64,000 nucleotides of DNA from Planctomycetales bacterium ZRK34. Its GTDB lineage: Bacteria > Planctomycetota > Phycisphaerae > Phycisphaerales > Zrk34. Positions 15,313 to 25,600 of the stretch are shown here, piece after piece (the stretch's first letter is position 1; the number at the start of each line of letters is the position of its first letter). Made by a program: the position numbers and the translations under genes. The DNA lies in contig CP050848.1 of assembly GCA_014873095.1 (NCBI GenBank), positions 2,294,001 to 2,358,000 on the forward strand, in the 5' to 3' direction. The notes below the pieces were generated by a model. It did not search any database. It was not told where the DNA came from and saw only the letters and a list, made by a program, of their open reading frames with translations.

Positions 15313-16788
15313 TCAGTTGGATAGAGCGAGGTACTTCGTCACGAAATCGCTGATCTTCTCGAAGTGTTCGAGGCGCCACAGATCATCGGCCATGGCGTCG
15401 ATCTTCTCTGCGGGAACGAGCTTGGAATACTCAGCGTTGTATTTGAACTTGGCGGTCAAGTCTTCGTCGCTGAACGCCTCGGGGGCGAACAGCTTGCGGG
15501 TGGGCTCGGACTCGACGAGGGTGCGGCCGTCGGTGAGCGTGAGGCGGACGACGTGGCCGCCGGGGTATTTACCGCCGAACTGTTTTGCATGGCGAAGCGT
15601 GACGCGCTCGGTGGCGAAGGCGTCGACGGCTTTGTCGTTGACGATGCGCTCGGGTTCGATCTCCGCGGGGCCGAAGCGGCGGTTGTGTATCAGCGAGGCG
15701 ACTTCGTAGGGGGCGCAGAACTGCGCCATCGGTTGCGGGGTGTCGGTCTGCTGCCACGGCACGCCGACCACGCCGCCGTTGACCCCGACGCCGAACAGCT
15801 CGACCTCGGCGATGTCGGCGGGCTTGAGGTCGTGCTCGGTGATCAGGTCGAGCGTCGCTTTCAACAGGTAGTGGGCCCACCCGCAGCAGGCCCATCGCTT
15901 GTACCCGATGCGTTCGACCTCGAAGAAGTCACGCGGGCCGATCACATCGGCGGCGGTGATCGGCTTGCCTTTGCACTGGCCGTAGATCCGTGCCAGGCCG
16001 GCTTCACCCTCGACGGCTTCGTGCGGGCCGGTCATGCCGCGCTGGGCGAGGCTGGCGGCGACGACGGCGGCCCGCGCCGCGATCGCCGGTTGAATCCGCT
16101 TGGTCAAGGTGCGGTCGAATAGCGCCTGGCGGTTGCCCGACGCCTGGGCGTAGAAGATGCCCATGGCATCGACAGTCTGCTGGGCGGTCAGCCCTTTGAG
16201 GCGACAGGCCGCGGCGGTCGCGCCGAACCCGCCAATGATCGAGCTGGGCAGGAAGCCGCCGTGCTGTTTGTGCTGCTTGAACGGAACGCCGAGCCGGCCG
16301 GTGACTTCAATACCGAGGATGATCGCCTCGATGACCTGCTCGCCGGATGCACCCTCGGCCTGGCCGACGGCAAAGGCGGCCGGCACGATGGTCGAGGTGA
16401 TGTGAACCGTCGTCGGGATGTGCACATCGTCCAGATCCAGCGCGTGGGTCATGGTGCTGTTGACAAACGCCGCAGCCGGGGCGGGCAGCTTCTGACCCGA
16501 ACCCCATACGGTCGCCTCCGGCTTGCCGCCCCAATCGAGCATCTGCTCGACGACCGGCTTGACCCCCGGGGCGTCGTGACCGGCCAGGGCGCAGCCGATC
16601 GCATCCATGACCGCCCGTCTGGCCGCGTGTCGCGCCGCTTCGGTCAACGCCTCGGGCGGCGTTTCGATCGCCAGTTTTGCCAGGGCTTCGGTGACGGTTT
16701 GTTGCGGCGCCGATTCGGGCTCATCAGCCCACACCTCGCCGGCCGACAGCAGCAACACGATGAACAACAATGCTTTACACTTAGACAT
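15313..16788 (-). CDS. Exported MmgE/PrpD-family protein
   Basis: 491 residues. The family includes 2-methylcitrate dehydratase, cis-aconitate decarboxylase and iminodisuccinate epimerase. Family patterns visible are ARRAVMDAIGCALAGHD, the TVWGSG turn, THALDLDDVH (about 110-120), GVPFKQH and the C-terminal RLTLTDGRT domain. The ATG at 16788 gives a signal peptide MSKCKALLFIVLLLSAGEVW cut after A, so the enzyme is exported, which is not usual for the family. A TTG start 15 bp upstream is possible but weaker. It is the first gene of an operon with the exported lyase and is divergent from the ECF sigma gene, with 140 bp between. The neighbouring lyase makes a role on iminodisuccinate-like compounds the best guess. 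Confidence 0.85.
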   Translation of the reverse strand: MSKCKALLFIVLLLSAGEVWADEPESAPQQTVTEALAKLAIETPPEALTEAARHAARRAVMDAIGCALAGHDAPGVKPVVEQMLDWGGKPEATVWGSGQKLPAPAAAFVNSTMTHALDLDDVHIPTTVHITSTIVPAAFAVGQAEGASGEQVIEAIILGIEVTGRLGVPFKQHKQHGGFLPSSIIGGFGATAAACRLKGLTAQQTVDAMGIFYAQASGNRQALFDRTLTKRIQPAIAARAAVVAASLAQRGMTGPHEAVEGEAGLARIYGQCKGKPITAADVIGPRDFFEVERIGYKRWACCGWAHYLLKATLDLITEHDLKPADIAEVELFGVGVNGGVVGVPWQQTDTPQPMAQFCAPYEVASLIHNRRFGPAEIEPERIVNDKAVDAFATERVTLRHAKQFGGKYPGGHVVRLTLTDGRTLVESEPTRKLFAPEAFSDEDLTAKFKYNAEYSKLVPAEKIDAMADDLWRLEHFEKISDFVTKYLALSN

Positions 16789-16928
16789 GAAACGCGCATC
16801 CAATTCGGTTTCTACAAGGCATTAGCCGCATGCGCCCCATCTAACGCCGCCGTGTCGAAAGAATTTGCAAAACGACCCGTTAGATTGTTCACCGGCAGAC
16901 TAATGCATTTCAGAGAGGTGCGGTACGC

Positions 16929-17492
16929 ATGAGTGATGATCCGAGCAAATCCGAATCCCCCCACGCAGGCCGGGCGGAGGATCGCTCCGATGCGTTTGTG
17001 ATGCATCTGACGCAAAGCCAGCTGCCGTTGCGCAGTTTCATTCACACGCTGGCGCGGCGCAGCGGGGATGTCGACGACGTGCTGCAGGAAACCAACAAGG
17101 TGCTCTGGGAAAAACGCCACGAGTACGATCCCTCGCGGCCGTTCATGCCCTGGGCCTGCCGCTTTGCGTACTTTCAGACGATGGCGCACCTGAAGCGCGC
17201 CAGCCGGGCGGATCATCTGGATCTCGATGAGAACCTCTGCCGCATGATCGCCGCGGAAGCGACGCATCATGTCGAGCAGATCGAAGCGCGTGCCGCCGCC
17301 TTGCGCGAATGTCTGCACAAGCTGCCGGCCGCCAATCGCAAGCTGATCGATCAGCGATACGCCATGGGCATTTCCGTGCGGAAGATCGCCGATGAAATCG
17401 GTCAGTCCGCCGATGCGGTGTCGATGCGGTTGTACCGGGTCCGCAAGGCGCTGGCCCAGTGTATTCACAAGGTGATGGTGCAGGAGCCCTGA
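16929..17492 (+). CDS. ECF-type RNA polymerase sigma factor
   Basis: 187 residues. Region 2 is visible as VDDVLQETNKVLWEKRHEYD then PFMPWACRFAYFQTMAHLKR (about 40-85), and region 4 as the helix-turn-helix LIDQRYAMGISVRKIADEIG (about 137-160) with SADAVSMRLYRVRKAL after it. This matches the planctomycete ECF sigma group normally paired with a FecR-like regulator. The start of that regulator follows 2 bp after the stop, so translation is coupled. It probably transcribes this module, its own operon included (inference). Confidence 0.92.
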   Translation: MSDDPSKSESPHAGRAEDRSDAFVMHLTQSQLPLRSFIHTLARRSGDVDDVLQETNKVLWEKRHEYDPSRPFMPWACRFAYFQTMAHLKRASRADHLDLDENLCRMIAAEATHHVEQIEARAAALRECLHKLPAANRKLIDQRYAMGISVRKIADEIGQSADAVSMRLYRVRKALAQCIHKVMVQEP

Positions 17493-17494
17493 GC

Positions 17495-19144
17495 ATGTCG
17501 AACCCGACCGACATCCAGCTCGCCGAGTCGCTGACGGCCCGGATGATCGACGACGAAATGCCCGTCGAAGATCACCGCCGCCTCAGCGCGCTGCTGCGTG
17601 ATGACCCGCAGCGCATCAGCGATTATGTCGAGCAGGTGATGGTCGCGAACATGCTTGGGTGGCAGTTGTCGGGCGCTGGTGGGATTCAGACGGAGGCGGC
17701 GCCGAAGCAGCCCGCGCCGGCCGTGGCGGGGCGGATCGGCAGATGGAAATGGGCGGCGGCGATTGGGCTGGCAGCCTCGGTGATCATCGGCGTGATGATG
17801 GTTTCGCGCACAACGAGGTCGACGCCGACCGTCGCGGCGCTGCTGCTGGAAACACGCGATGTGGTCTGGGCCGACGGGGTCGACCCGATCTATGTGAACG
17901 AACCGATCGTGACCGGCCGCACGTTGGAGCTCAAGTCCGGCGCCCTGAGCCTCGGACTCACCGGCGGCGCGGGCATGGTGATCGTCGGGCCGTGTCAGTT
18001 CACACTCGACTCGGCGACCGAAGCCCGGCTCGACTACGGGTTGATTGTCAGCGAAGTGCCGCCGGGCGCCGCTTCGATTCAGTTGAACACACCGACGCTG
18101 CGGCTCCGCGATATTGGCACGCAATTCGCCACCGTCGTGAACCGTGACCGCAGCTGTGAGATACACGTGTTTGACGGGCGCGTGCGTGTCTCGCCGACCC
18201 GGGGCGGCGAAGCGGTGATGCTCGAAGCTGAACAGGCCATCGTGTTCGACGCTCAAGGACAACTGATCGAGCGGACCGCGGCGGCAGCGGATCGCTTTCC
18301 CGCCCCGCCGTCACGACAGCGCCTGCGCGAGGTGCAACAACTTGCCTCGCAGCTTGGTGATGACCCTGCGGCCTGGGTGCGGGCGCGTGACACGACCGCG
18401 CCGTCGATGGTGACCGAATCGATCCCGCAGTATTACACGCTGATGATCGCCGAAGATTTCGACTGGCTGAAGCCGGGCCGCCTGACCGGTCAGCGTCGCC
18501 TGTTGGACCGCCAGGATGCGGCGTCGTGGAGCTTCGGGCCGGGCGTGTCGATCATCGATGTGAATCAACCGATGGCGGCCGGGGGCGTGACCGGTCGCGG
18601 CCACGTGATGCAACTGGCCGGCCGCCAGACACGCGAAGATGGCCTGGCCAATCGCTTTAACGTGCAGCTCGACGAGGCGATTGACAAGCCGATTTTCGTG
18701 GCGTTTCTGGCCCGGTATGTCGGACTCGACAGTGATGATTTCTTCTCGTTGTGGATTGATTCAGATCGCATGCCCGGCGGCAACAAAGTCATCAACGTCG
18801 GCATCAAGGATGGGCGATACTTCCTTCGCCACACCATCGACCAGGAAAAGTACACCGGCGCGGCCGACGATCAGGCCGACGCGCTGTTCGTGCTGCGTGT
18901 GGATCCACCAAGCGGCGCGGCCCCCGGGCAGGCGGCGTTGTGGATCAATCCCCCGGCGGACGGGCCCGGCGAGCCGGATGCCACGTTCGCGCTGTCGCCC
19001 AAACACATACCCAATGTGATGCGGTGGCTCGGGGTTCGCATGGGTAGCCATACCGAGCCGACCGACGCCCTGCTGATCGATCGCCTGCGCGTCGGGCGAA
19101 CCTATGAAGCCACGGTCCTGTCGGAGCCGCCTCTTCATGAATGA
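17495..19144 (+). CDS. FecR-type membrane anti-sigma regulator with C-terminal LamG-like domain
   Basis: 549 residues. The N-terminal cytoplasmic part (1-80) has the short sigma-interacting helical segment typical of planctomycete anti-sigma proteins ([22 protein letters not shown]). A transmembrane segment follows at about 85-105 ([20 protein letters not shown]). A periplasmic FecR domain comes next: [23 protein letters not shown] ends in [12 protein letters not shown] and [13 protein letters not shown] (about 145-245). The last 220 residues look like a LamG/concanavalin-type beta sandwich ([39 protein letters not shown]) that could sense a glycan. Start at 17495 by coupling to the sigma gene; it overlaps the next gene by 8 bp. 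Confidence 0.85.
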   Translation: MSNPTDIQLAESLTARMIDDEMPVEDHRRLSALLRDDPQRISDYVEQVMVANMLGWQLSGAGGIQTEAAPKQPAPAVAGRIGRWKWAAAIGLAASVIIGVMMVSRTTRSTPTVAALLLETRDVVWADGVDPIYVNEPIVTGRTLELKSGALSLGLTGGAGMVIVGPCQFTLDSATEARLDYGLIVSEVPPGAASIQLNTPTLRLRDIGTQFATVVNRDRSCEIHVFDGRVRVSPTRGGEAVMLEAEQAIVFDAQGQLIERTAAAADRFPAPPSRQRLREVQQLASQLGDDPAAWVRARDTTAPSMVTESIPQYYTLMIAEDFDWLKPGRLTGQRRLLDRQDAASWSFGPGVSIIDVNQPMAAGGVTGRGHVMQLAGRQTREDGLANRFNVQLDEAIDKPIFVAFLARYVGLDSDDFFSLWIDSDRMPGGNKVINVGIKDGRYFLRHTIDQEKYTGAADDQADALFVLRVDPPSGAAPGQAALWINPPADGPGEPDATFALSPKHIPNVMRWLGVRMGSHTEPTDALLIDRLRVGRTYEATVLSEPPLHE

Positions 19145-19973
19145 CCGACTCGCCATGATGATGCATCACGATGCTCGCGTATCGAAGCGCGCCGCCGGCG
19201 CGGGCTTCACGTTGATTGAGCTGCTGGTGGTCGTGTCCATCATCGCACTGCTGATCGCGATTCTTTTGCCGGCGCTGCAACAGGCGCGTTACGTCGCCAG
19301 GCTGACCGCCTGCGGGGCGAACCTGCGGCAGGTCGGCGTCGGCGTGATGGCGTACACCGCCGAGTGGAAGGGACACTATCCGTATCGCAAATCCGCCTGG
19401 GCCAATCAACCGCGCCGCAACAAGGTCGTCGCCGGCGGGGCCGCGGACGACCGTCCGATGCTCGATAAATACTTGACGCTGGAGGCACTGCTGTGTCCGT
19501 TCAGCCGGTACGACGACCCGCGCACCATCACCGAGGCCTCCAACGGCAATGTCCATGTCAGCTACGAGATGTACTTCGGCTCGCCGATCGATCGCAGCGA
19601 TGAGGCCACGCATGTGATGCGGGCCACGGATCGGCCCGTCGCCACGGACCTTTTCACCGGCCGGCGGTTCGACTTCAACCTGCTCGCCGCGGACCTGGAC
19701 TGGGACTACTTCGGCATCCAGGTCTGGCTGACCTCGCACCCGGATCGTGAACCCGAAACGCTGTCATTTCAATTGCGCGACGATACGCAGACCGCCGTGC
19801 GCTGGCGCAACGGCATCGGTAGCCGCGGCCTGCTCGATCGCAACTTCCTGTACCGTGACGGTTCGGTCCAGCAGATGACCGGCCTGCAAGCATACGACTC
19901 ACGCACCGCGCGCATCCCGGCGGATAATCGCCTCCCGGGCGCCGCGTTGTATCACTACGTCCCATGGAATTGA
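19137..19973 (+). CDS. Pseudopilin-like protein with type IV leader
   Basis: 278 residues. The N terminus carries a prepilin peptidase site: a basic leader, then [17 protein letters not shown] with cleavage after the glycine at about residue 20, and the +5 glutamate. The hydrophobic helix and [10 protein letters not shown] continuation are the form typical of Phycisphaerae and Lentisphaerae. The C-terminal part has the usual [21 protein letters not shown] segment and an aromatic-rich tail; [17 protein letters not shown] and [11 protein letters not shown] suggest the DUF1559-like class. It is probably a minor pseudopilin or secretion-linked protein. Coupled to the FecR gene through an 8-bp overlap. 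An ATG at 19155 is an alternative start. Confidence 0.83.
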   Translation: MNDRLAMMMHHDARVSKRAAGAGFTLIELLVVVSIIALLIAILLPALQQARYVARLTACGANLRQVGVGVMAYTAEWKGHYPYRKSAWANQPRRNKVVAGGAADDRPMLDKYLTLEALLCPFSRYDDPRTITEASNGNVHVSYEMYFGSPIDRSDEATHVMRATDRPVATDLFTGRRFDFNLLAADLDWDYFGIQVWLTSHPDREPETLSFQLRDDTQTAVRWRNGIGSRGLLDRNFLYRDGSVQQMTGLQAYDSRTARIPADNRLPGAALYHYVPWN

Positions 19974-20002
19974 ATCACATCACCGTTGCAAAGGAGCAAG
20001 TC

Positions 20003-20932
20003 ATGACACGAGGAGTCAATATGCAATCATTTACTTCAATCATCTTCAAAGCCGCCCTGGCGATCGCGATCATGTTCATCGGCGTCGCCGGCGCTCAAGC
20101 CGCCCCCCTTAACAGCAATCTCGACGCCGCCTGGAGCTTCGATGAAACCAGCGGCGATTTCCAGGACGCCACCGCCAACAACAACGACGCCACCGCCGTC
20201 AGCAATCCCTACGGCGATGGTTCCAACGGCGTCATCGGCGGCGCGATGGACCTTGACGGCTCCACCGACGGCGCCAACGGCGGCAACATCGGCCTGTACA
20301 ACCAGACCGATGCGTTCAGCGTCGCCTTCTGGCTCAAGCTGAATTCTCCCGCGTCGACCTTCATTAACTTCATCGGTCGCGAAGACAACAGCGGCGGTCA
20401 CAACGAAGGCTGGTCCGTTCGATCCGGCCCATCCACTCAGCGGCAGAAACTCCGCTTCCAGTACATCGGGTATGATGGCTCGAACACCTACTCCGATGCC
20501 ATACATTCCAATACGAACGTGCTGGGCACGACGGACTGGCTGTTCATCGTGCTGACGCACAACGGCTCGACGAGCCTCAGCGACACGAAGTTCTACGTCA
20601 ACGGCTCGGAGATCGCCACCAGCTTCAGCGGCGTCAACCAGGACGTCAACGGAAACGACCACACCGCCGACGCCACCGACTTCCACATCGGCCAGCGCTT
20701 CGACACCAACGCCGGCTTCGTGCCCGGCCTGATGGATGAAGCCGCCCTGTGGAGCCGCGAGTTGACGGCGATCGAAATCTCCTGGCTGTGGAACGGCGGC
20801 GCCGGTCAGTCCGCCGCGACCATCGCCGCCACCGCCGCGACCGTCCCCGAGCCCGCCACGCTGGGGCTGACGATGCTGGGCTTCGGCGCCCTGGTGCTCC
20901 GCCGGTCCGATCGCGCCGGCCGTCGGCACTGA
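20003..20932 (+). CDS. LamG-domain PEP-CTERM surface protein
   Basis: 309 residues. A signal peptide (about 1-37, ending AQA) is followed by a LamG/pentraxin-like beta sandwich (SNLDAAWSFDETSG through IGQRFDTNAGFVPGLMDEAALWSRELTAIEI). At the C terminus the sorting signal VPEPATLGLTMLGFGALVLR is followed by RR. PEP-CTERM proteins are processed by an exosortase and end up at the cell surface or in exopolysaccharide; no exosortase is in the window. AAGGAG at 19991-19996 supports the ATG at 20003; an ATG at 20021 with its own GGAG is possible. It is cotranscribed with the sigma/FecR/pseudopilin genes. Confidence 0.88.
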   Translation: MTRGVNMQSFTSIIFKAALAIAIMFIGVAGAQAAPLNSNLDAAWSFDETSGDFQDATANNNDATAVSNPYGDGSNGVIGGAMDLDGSTDGANGGNIGLYNQTDAFSVAFWLKLNSPASTFINFIGREDNSGGHNEGWSVRSGPSTQRQKLRFQYIGYDGSNTYSDAIHSNTNVLGTTDWLFIVLTHNGSTSLSDTKFYVNGSEIATSFSGVNQDVNGNDHTADATDFHIGQRFDTNAGFVPGLMDEAALWSRELTAIEISWLWNGGAGQSAATIAATAATVPEPATLGLTMLGFGALVLRRSDRAGRRH

Positions 20933-20963
20933 ATCGCATTGACCCGTAACACGCTGGTGTGAC

Positions 20964-22481
20964 ATGAAACGTTTGTATTGGCTGCACGCGACCATCGTCG
21001 CGCTGGCGATGGGTTCTGCCGCCTTCGCCTCGGACAAGCCGAACATCCTCTTCATCCTGTCCGACGACCACGCCACCGCCGCGATGGGGTGCTACGGCGG
21101 ACCGCTGGCCGCGCTGGACCCGACGCCGCGCCTCGATCGGCTTGCCCGGCAGGGTGTGCGCCTGACAAGCGTCTTCTGCACCAACTCGATCTGCACCCCG
21201 AGCCGCGCATCGATCCTCACCGGTCAGTACAGCCACCGCAACGGGGTCTACAAACTCAACGATCCGCTTGATCCCGACAAGCCGCACGTCGGCCATGCCC
21301 TGCAGGCCGCCGGGTACACCACCGCCATCATCGGCAAGTGGCATCTGACCACCCGGCCGCGCGGCTTCGACCACTGGCAGGTGCTCCACCGCCAGGGTCA
21401 GTACTTTAATCCGCTGCTGACCAGTGCCGACGGCAAGCAGCGACACAAGGGTTTTTCCGCGGATGTGATGACCAACCAGGCGATCGACTGGCTCGACCAG
21501 AAACGTGACAAGCGCAAGCCCTTCTGCCTGATGCTGCATTACAAAACGGTTCATTCGCCATTCGATTTTCCCAAACGCAACGCGAAGCTTTACGGCGATG
21601 TGCAGATCCCCGAACCGCCGAGCCTGTACGAAGACCTGTCGCACCGCTCGCCCGGATCGCGAGACTACGGCAACACCGTCGCCAACACGATGGCGCCGAA
21701 CATGGTGCGGCGTAAACACTGGCAACCGCCCAAGCCGCTGAAACAGATGACCGAGCACGACGTCACGCGCCTCGGCTATCAGGCATTCATGAAGCGCTAC
21801 CTGCGCGGCGTGAAAACACTCGACGAAAACATCGGCCGCCTGCTGGACCACCTCGACCAGGCGGGTCTCGCCGACAACACGATCGTCATCTACACCTCCG
21901 ACCAGGGCTACCTGCTCGGCGAGCATGGCTACATCGACAAGCGGTGGATCTTCGAGCCGTCGCTGCGCATGCCGATGCTGATCCGCGCCCCGGGCCTGAT
22001 TCAGCCGGGCACGGTCTGCGACGACATCGTGTTGAACATCGACTTCGCCCCGTTGCTGTTAGATTGCGCGGGTGTTCAGGCGCCGCCGCGGATGCAGGGC
22101 CGCAGCTTCCGTGAAAACCTCATCGGCCAAACCCCCGACGACTGGCGCAAGGGCATGTACTACCGCTACTGGATGCACGAAAAACGCCCCGCCCATTACG
22201 GGTATCGAACCGGCCGCTACAAGCTGATTTTCTTCTACGGCCTCGGACTGGACATCACCGACACCCCGCCCACCACGCCCGGCTGGGAACTCTACGATCT
22301 GCAAAAAGACCCACGCGAGTTGCACAACGTCTACGACGACCCCGCCTACGCTGATGTCGTCACCCGCCTGACCCGCGAGATGGACGCACTCAAGCAAACG
22401 CTCGGCGATACCGACGACCGCTATCCCCAGGTCATGACCCGGCGCGCCGAAACATCGTCACACAGCCCCAGCCGCCACTGA
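20964..22481 (+). CDS. Exported formylglycine-dependent sulfatase (S1 family)
   Basis: 505 residues. A signal peptide (1-22) leads into the sulfatase fold. Metal ligands D34 and D35 lie in LFILSDDHA. The formylglycine motif C77-T-P-S-R81 follows, in [13 protein letters not shown]. The second metal site appears at [14 protein letters not shown] (about 310-323), and the C-terminal subdomain has [17 protein letters not shown]. The enzyme hydrolyses sulfate esters, most likely on a polysaccharide; position and sugar cannot be read from sequence. It needs a formylglycine-generating enzyme, which is not in the window. It starts 31 bp after the PEP-CTERM gene and belongs to the same cluster. Confidence 0.94.
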   Translation: MKRLYWLHATIVALAMGSAAFASDKPNILFILSDDHATAAMGCYGGPLAALDPTPRLDRLARQGVRLTSVFCTNSICTPSRASILTGQYSHRNGVYKLNDPLDPDKPHVGHALQAAGYTTAIIGKWHLTTRPRGFDHWQVLHRQGQYFNPLLTSADGKQRHKGFSADVMTNQAIDWLDQKRDKRKPFCLMLHYKTVHSPFDFPKRNAKLYGDVQIPEPPSLYEDLSHRSPGSRDYGNTVANTMAPNMVRRKHWQPPKPLKQMTEHDVTRLGYQAFMKRYLRGVKTLDENIGRLLDHLDQAGLADNTIVIYTSDQGYLLGEHGYIDKRWIFEPSLRMPMLIRAPGLIQPGTVCDDIVLNIDFAPLLLDCAGVQAPPRMQGRSFRENLIGQTPDDWRKGMYYRYWMHEKRPAHYGYRTGRYKLIFFYGLGLDITDTPPTTPGWELYDLQKDPRELHNVYDDPAYADVVTRLTREMDALKQTLGDTDDRYPQVMTRRAETSSHSPSRH

Positions 22482-22632
22482 GCCTCAGCCTTCGCTGCAC
22501 CTCGTTAGGCCCCGGCGGCCCTGTCAAGTAAAATCATCCATCCGTATCACGATCACGCCGAGCCTGACACGCCCGGCGATGATTGTGGTGGCATGGTTGC
22601 ACATCGCCCCCCCTTCAAAGTCGTCCCCATTC

Positions 22633-25600
22633 ATGAAACATCATCCACGGATCGAGACAGCCGCCGCCTTCACATGGATCAGCCTGCTGCTGGGCGCGGC
22701 CGCTTGTACTGTCGCCGGTGAACTGCGATACGCCGGGGCGCTGGGCAACAGCACCGAGACTGAACCCGTGTTCGCCGGCCAGGCGGCTCCCGGGATGGGC
22801 CCCGTGATCGATGACGAGTCAGCGATCTGGGAGCGCGGCGGAAGTGAACAGCTCAACCGCTACGCGCCCGACGGCCGTCTGCTGGCGAGTTATCCGATCG
22901 CCCCGAGCCAGGGCCGCGACGATCAGCTCACCCGCGTCGGCGATCACTTGCTGATGAATATCAACCGGGGGGTCTACACGCTGGCCATGGACGCCGCACC
23001 GGGGACGCAGCCCGAGCGGCTGAAAGTTGACGCCGATGTCATGTCATGCAGTGCGCTGAAGGGGCGCGTGGCGCTGTTCGATAAAAACAGCGACGAGGTG
23101 TTCTGGTTCAACCCGACAAGTGATACACGTGAGCTGATCACGAAAACCGACACCCGCGTGATCGGCCTGGACCTCGGCGACGATGGAACCGTGTACATCT
23201 TCGGCAGCGGGCAGGTGCATGCGTACAAAGATGGTCAACCGGCGGCCGGCTTCCCGAAAGACTTTCGCGGCGATCGGCCCCAGCGGATCGGCGACTACTG
23301 GTACAGCCACGCGTGGCACGGCACGATTAATCGCATGAATGATCAGTTCGAGCCGGACCCGGGCGTCGTGCTCGGCGGGGCGTCGGGGTCGTTCATCGGC
23401 TACCTGCCCCAGAGCGTGGATGTGACCAACGGGCGGGGCATGGCGCGCCTGCGGGATGGGGTGTTTGCCGTGTCCGGACTCGGCGGCGTGGTGCAGCTTC
23501 TGACATGGAACCCCGGGCAGGAACGCTTTGAAATTGCACGACGCCTGGGCGCGCTGGTGGACCTGACCGGCGTGGCGATCGACGCAGCCGGCAACATCTG
23601 GACGCCGCGCGGCAGTTGGCGGTGGAGCGACACCCCCGATGCCCCCAACACCATCGGCGACAAAGAACCCGACGTCATGGCCCAGCCGGTCGTCCTCGAT
23701 GGCCAGACGCTTTGCCTGCTGAAAAAACACTACCACTATGTTCAGCTTTCGCACGGCCCGCTGATCGATGCCAGCGGGTGGTCACACTTCGATACCCAGG
23801 GCGTGTCGGACTTCGATCTGCCGACTTCAGTCACCGGCGCGGCGGCGGTGGGCGACAGCGACCGCCGACGACTCATCATCGCCACACGCGATGGCAATGC
23901 TTTCGAGTTGGGCATTACCCGAATGGGACAACTCGCTGGTCGCCCGAAGACGATCAAGCTGCCGGGTCTGACCGAGTGCACGAGCCTGGCGTGGATCAGC
24001 GGTCGACTGCTGGCGGCCGGCCGTGGCGAGATCAACGTGTATGAACCGTCGGACGGGGACCAATGGAAGCAAGTCGACACGCTCACGGGTTTCGGCTCCG
24101 GTGTGCTGTACATCCACAGCGACGGGGCGCGCCTGGTGATCAGCGACACCGAGGGCGGCCGCGTGTGTCTGCTGGATGCGAAGATGTCGACGCTGGCTGT
24201 TTACAAAGGGCTTGCCGACCCGGGCGTGGTCGCGGTGTCGGGTGATCGGATCGCCGCGTACGAATCCGGTCGCCAGCGGCTGGTTCGCCTGGCATATTCT
24301 GATGGCCCAGCCCCCGCTGTGAATCTGACGAGCAAGTCAGCGCCAACCGTGTCCGAACAACCCGTGGTGCATACGGAGGCGGATTTTCAGGAACTGGGCC
24401 GCCCGGCGGGCATCCCCTTCGCGGTGGCGGTTTCGATCGATGACCAAACCGGCGCGAGCGTGTCAGTCCGCACGTTGAAGGATGCCGAGGTTCAACTCGG
24501 CATCGCCGATGCGCAGCACGCCTGGGTGCTGACCGGCCGCACGAACGCGCCAAGCGACGGCCGCCTCGTGTTTGAGCTACCGGCCGGGGACTGGTCACAG
24601 ATGCGACTCGCCGCGGCGGTGGCTACATCAAACCAGCGCGAACGTTTCGGGTTCAACGATCGCCGCGCCATCCATGCGCCCTTTGATGCGAACCCCGCCG
24701 CGTGGGCGGCCTTTGACCTGGACACTTATCGCGAGATGGTGCAGACACGCCGCCAGGAGATTCGTATCAGCTTCGAGCAACCGGAGGCGGGAATCGCCAC
24801 GCTGGTGATTGAAGACAGCAACGGTCAGCGTGTGCGAAACCTCGTCTCCGGTCGCAAGTTCACCGCGGGTCGCCACACGGTCGTGTGGGACGGTCTGGAT
24901 GAAACCGGCGCCCTGGTCGCCCCCGGCGCGTACCGCTGGCGCGGCATCACTCATCGCGGCATCAAGCCTCACTACCTGATGAACTTCGCCAACGGCAACG
25001 AGCCGACCACCCATCCCTGGGGGCCGAACCACAGCACCCTGCAGGCGGCGGCCGCCAACGACAAGCTCGTGTTCTTCGCCGCCCCGGTGACCGAAGGCGG
25101 CTGGGCGCTGATGGCGCTGGACCAGGCGGGGCGATTCGTGCAGGGCTACAAGCATGAAACGGCCTTCGGCATCGGCGCCGACGCCATCGCGGCGGATGAT
25201 CGGTATCTCTACTGCGCCCAGGATGGTTTCGCCTGGGGTGGGACACGCGGCGTCGATCTCGACAGCCCCGACTGGCAGGCGACGTGGACAATCACTGTCG
25301 TGCGATACGACATCGAATCCGGCAAGATGATCGAGTTTCCCGGCAAACGCCGCGCGATCGAAGTCGACACGATGACAGTCGGTCCGGGCTCGGATCACCC
25401 CGACCTCAAGGACTTCAACCTCGGTGGATTGGCCGTGCTCGGCGGCAAGCTGTACATCGGATCGCGCGATGAAAAAGCGGTGCTGGTGATTGATGCGGAA
25501 ACCGGCGAGCGTGTTGAATCGATCCCGCTGAAAGGCGTCAAACATCTGGCCGCCGGCGGGGAGCATATCTATGCGGCGACCGAACGCGGTGTGGTTCGAC

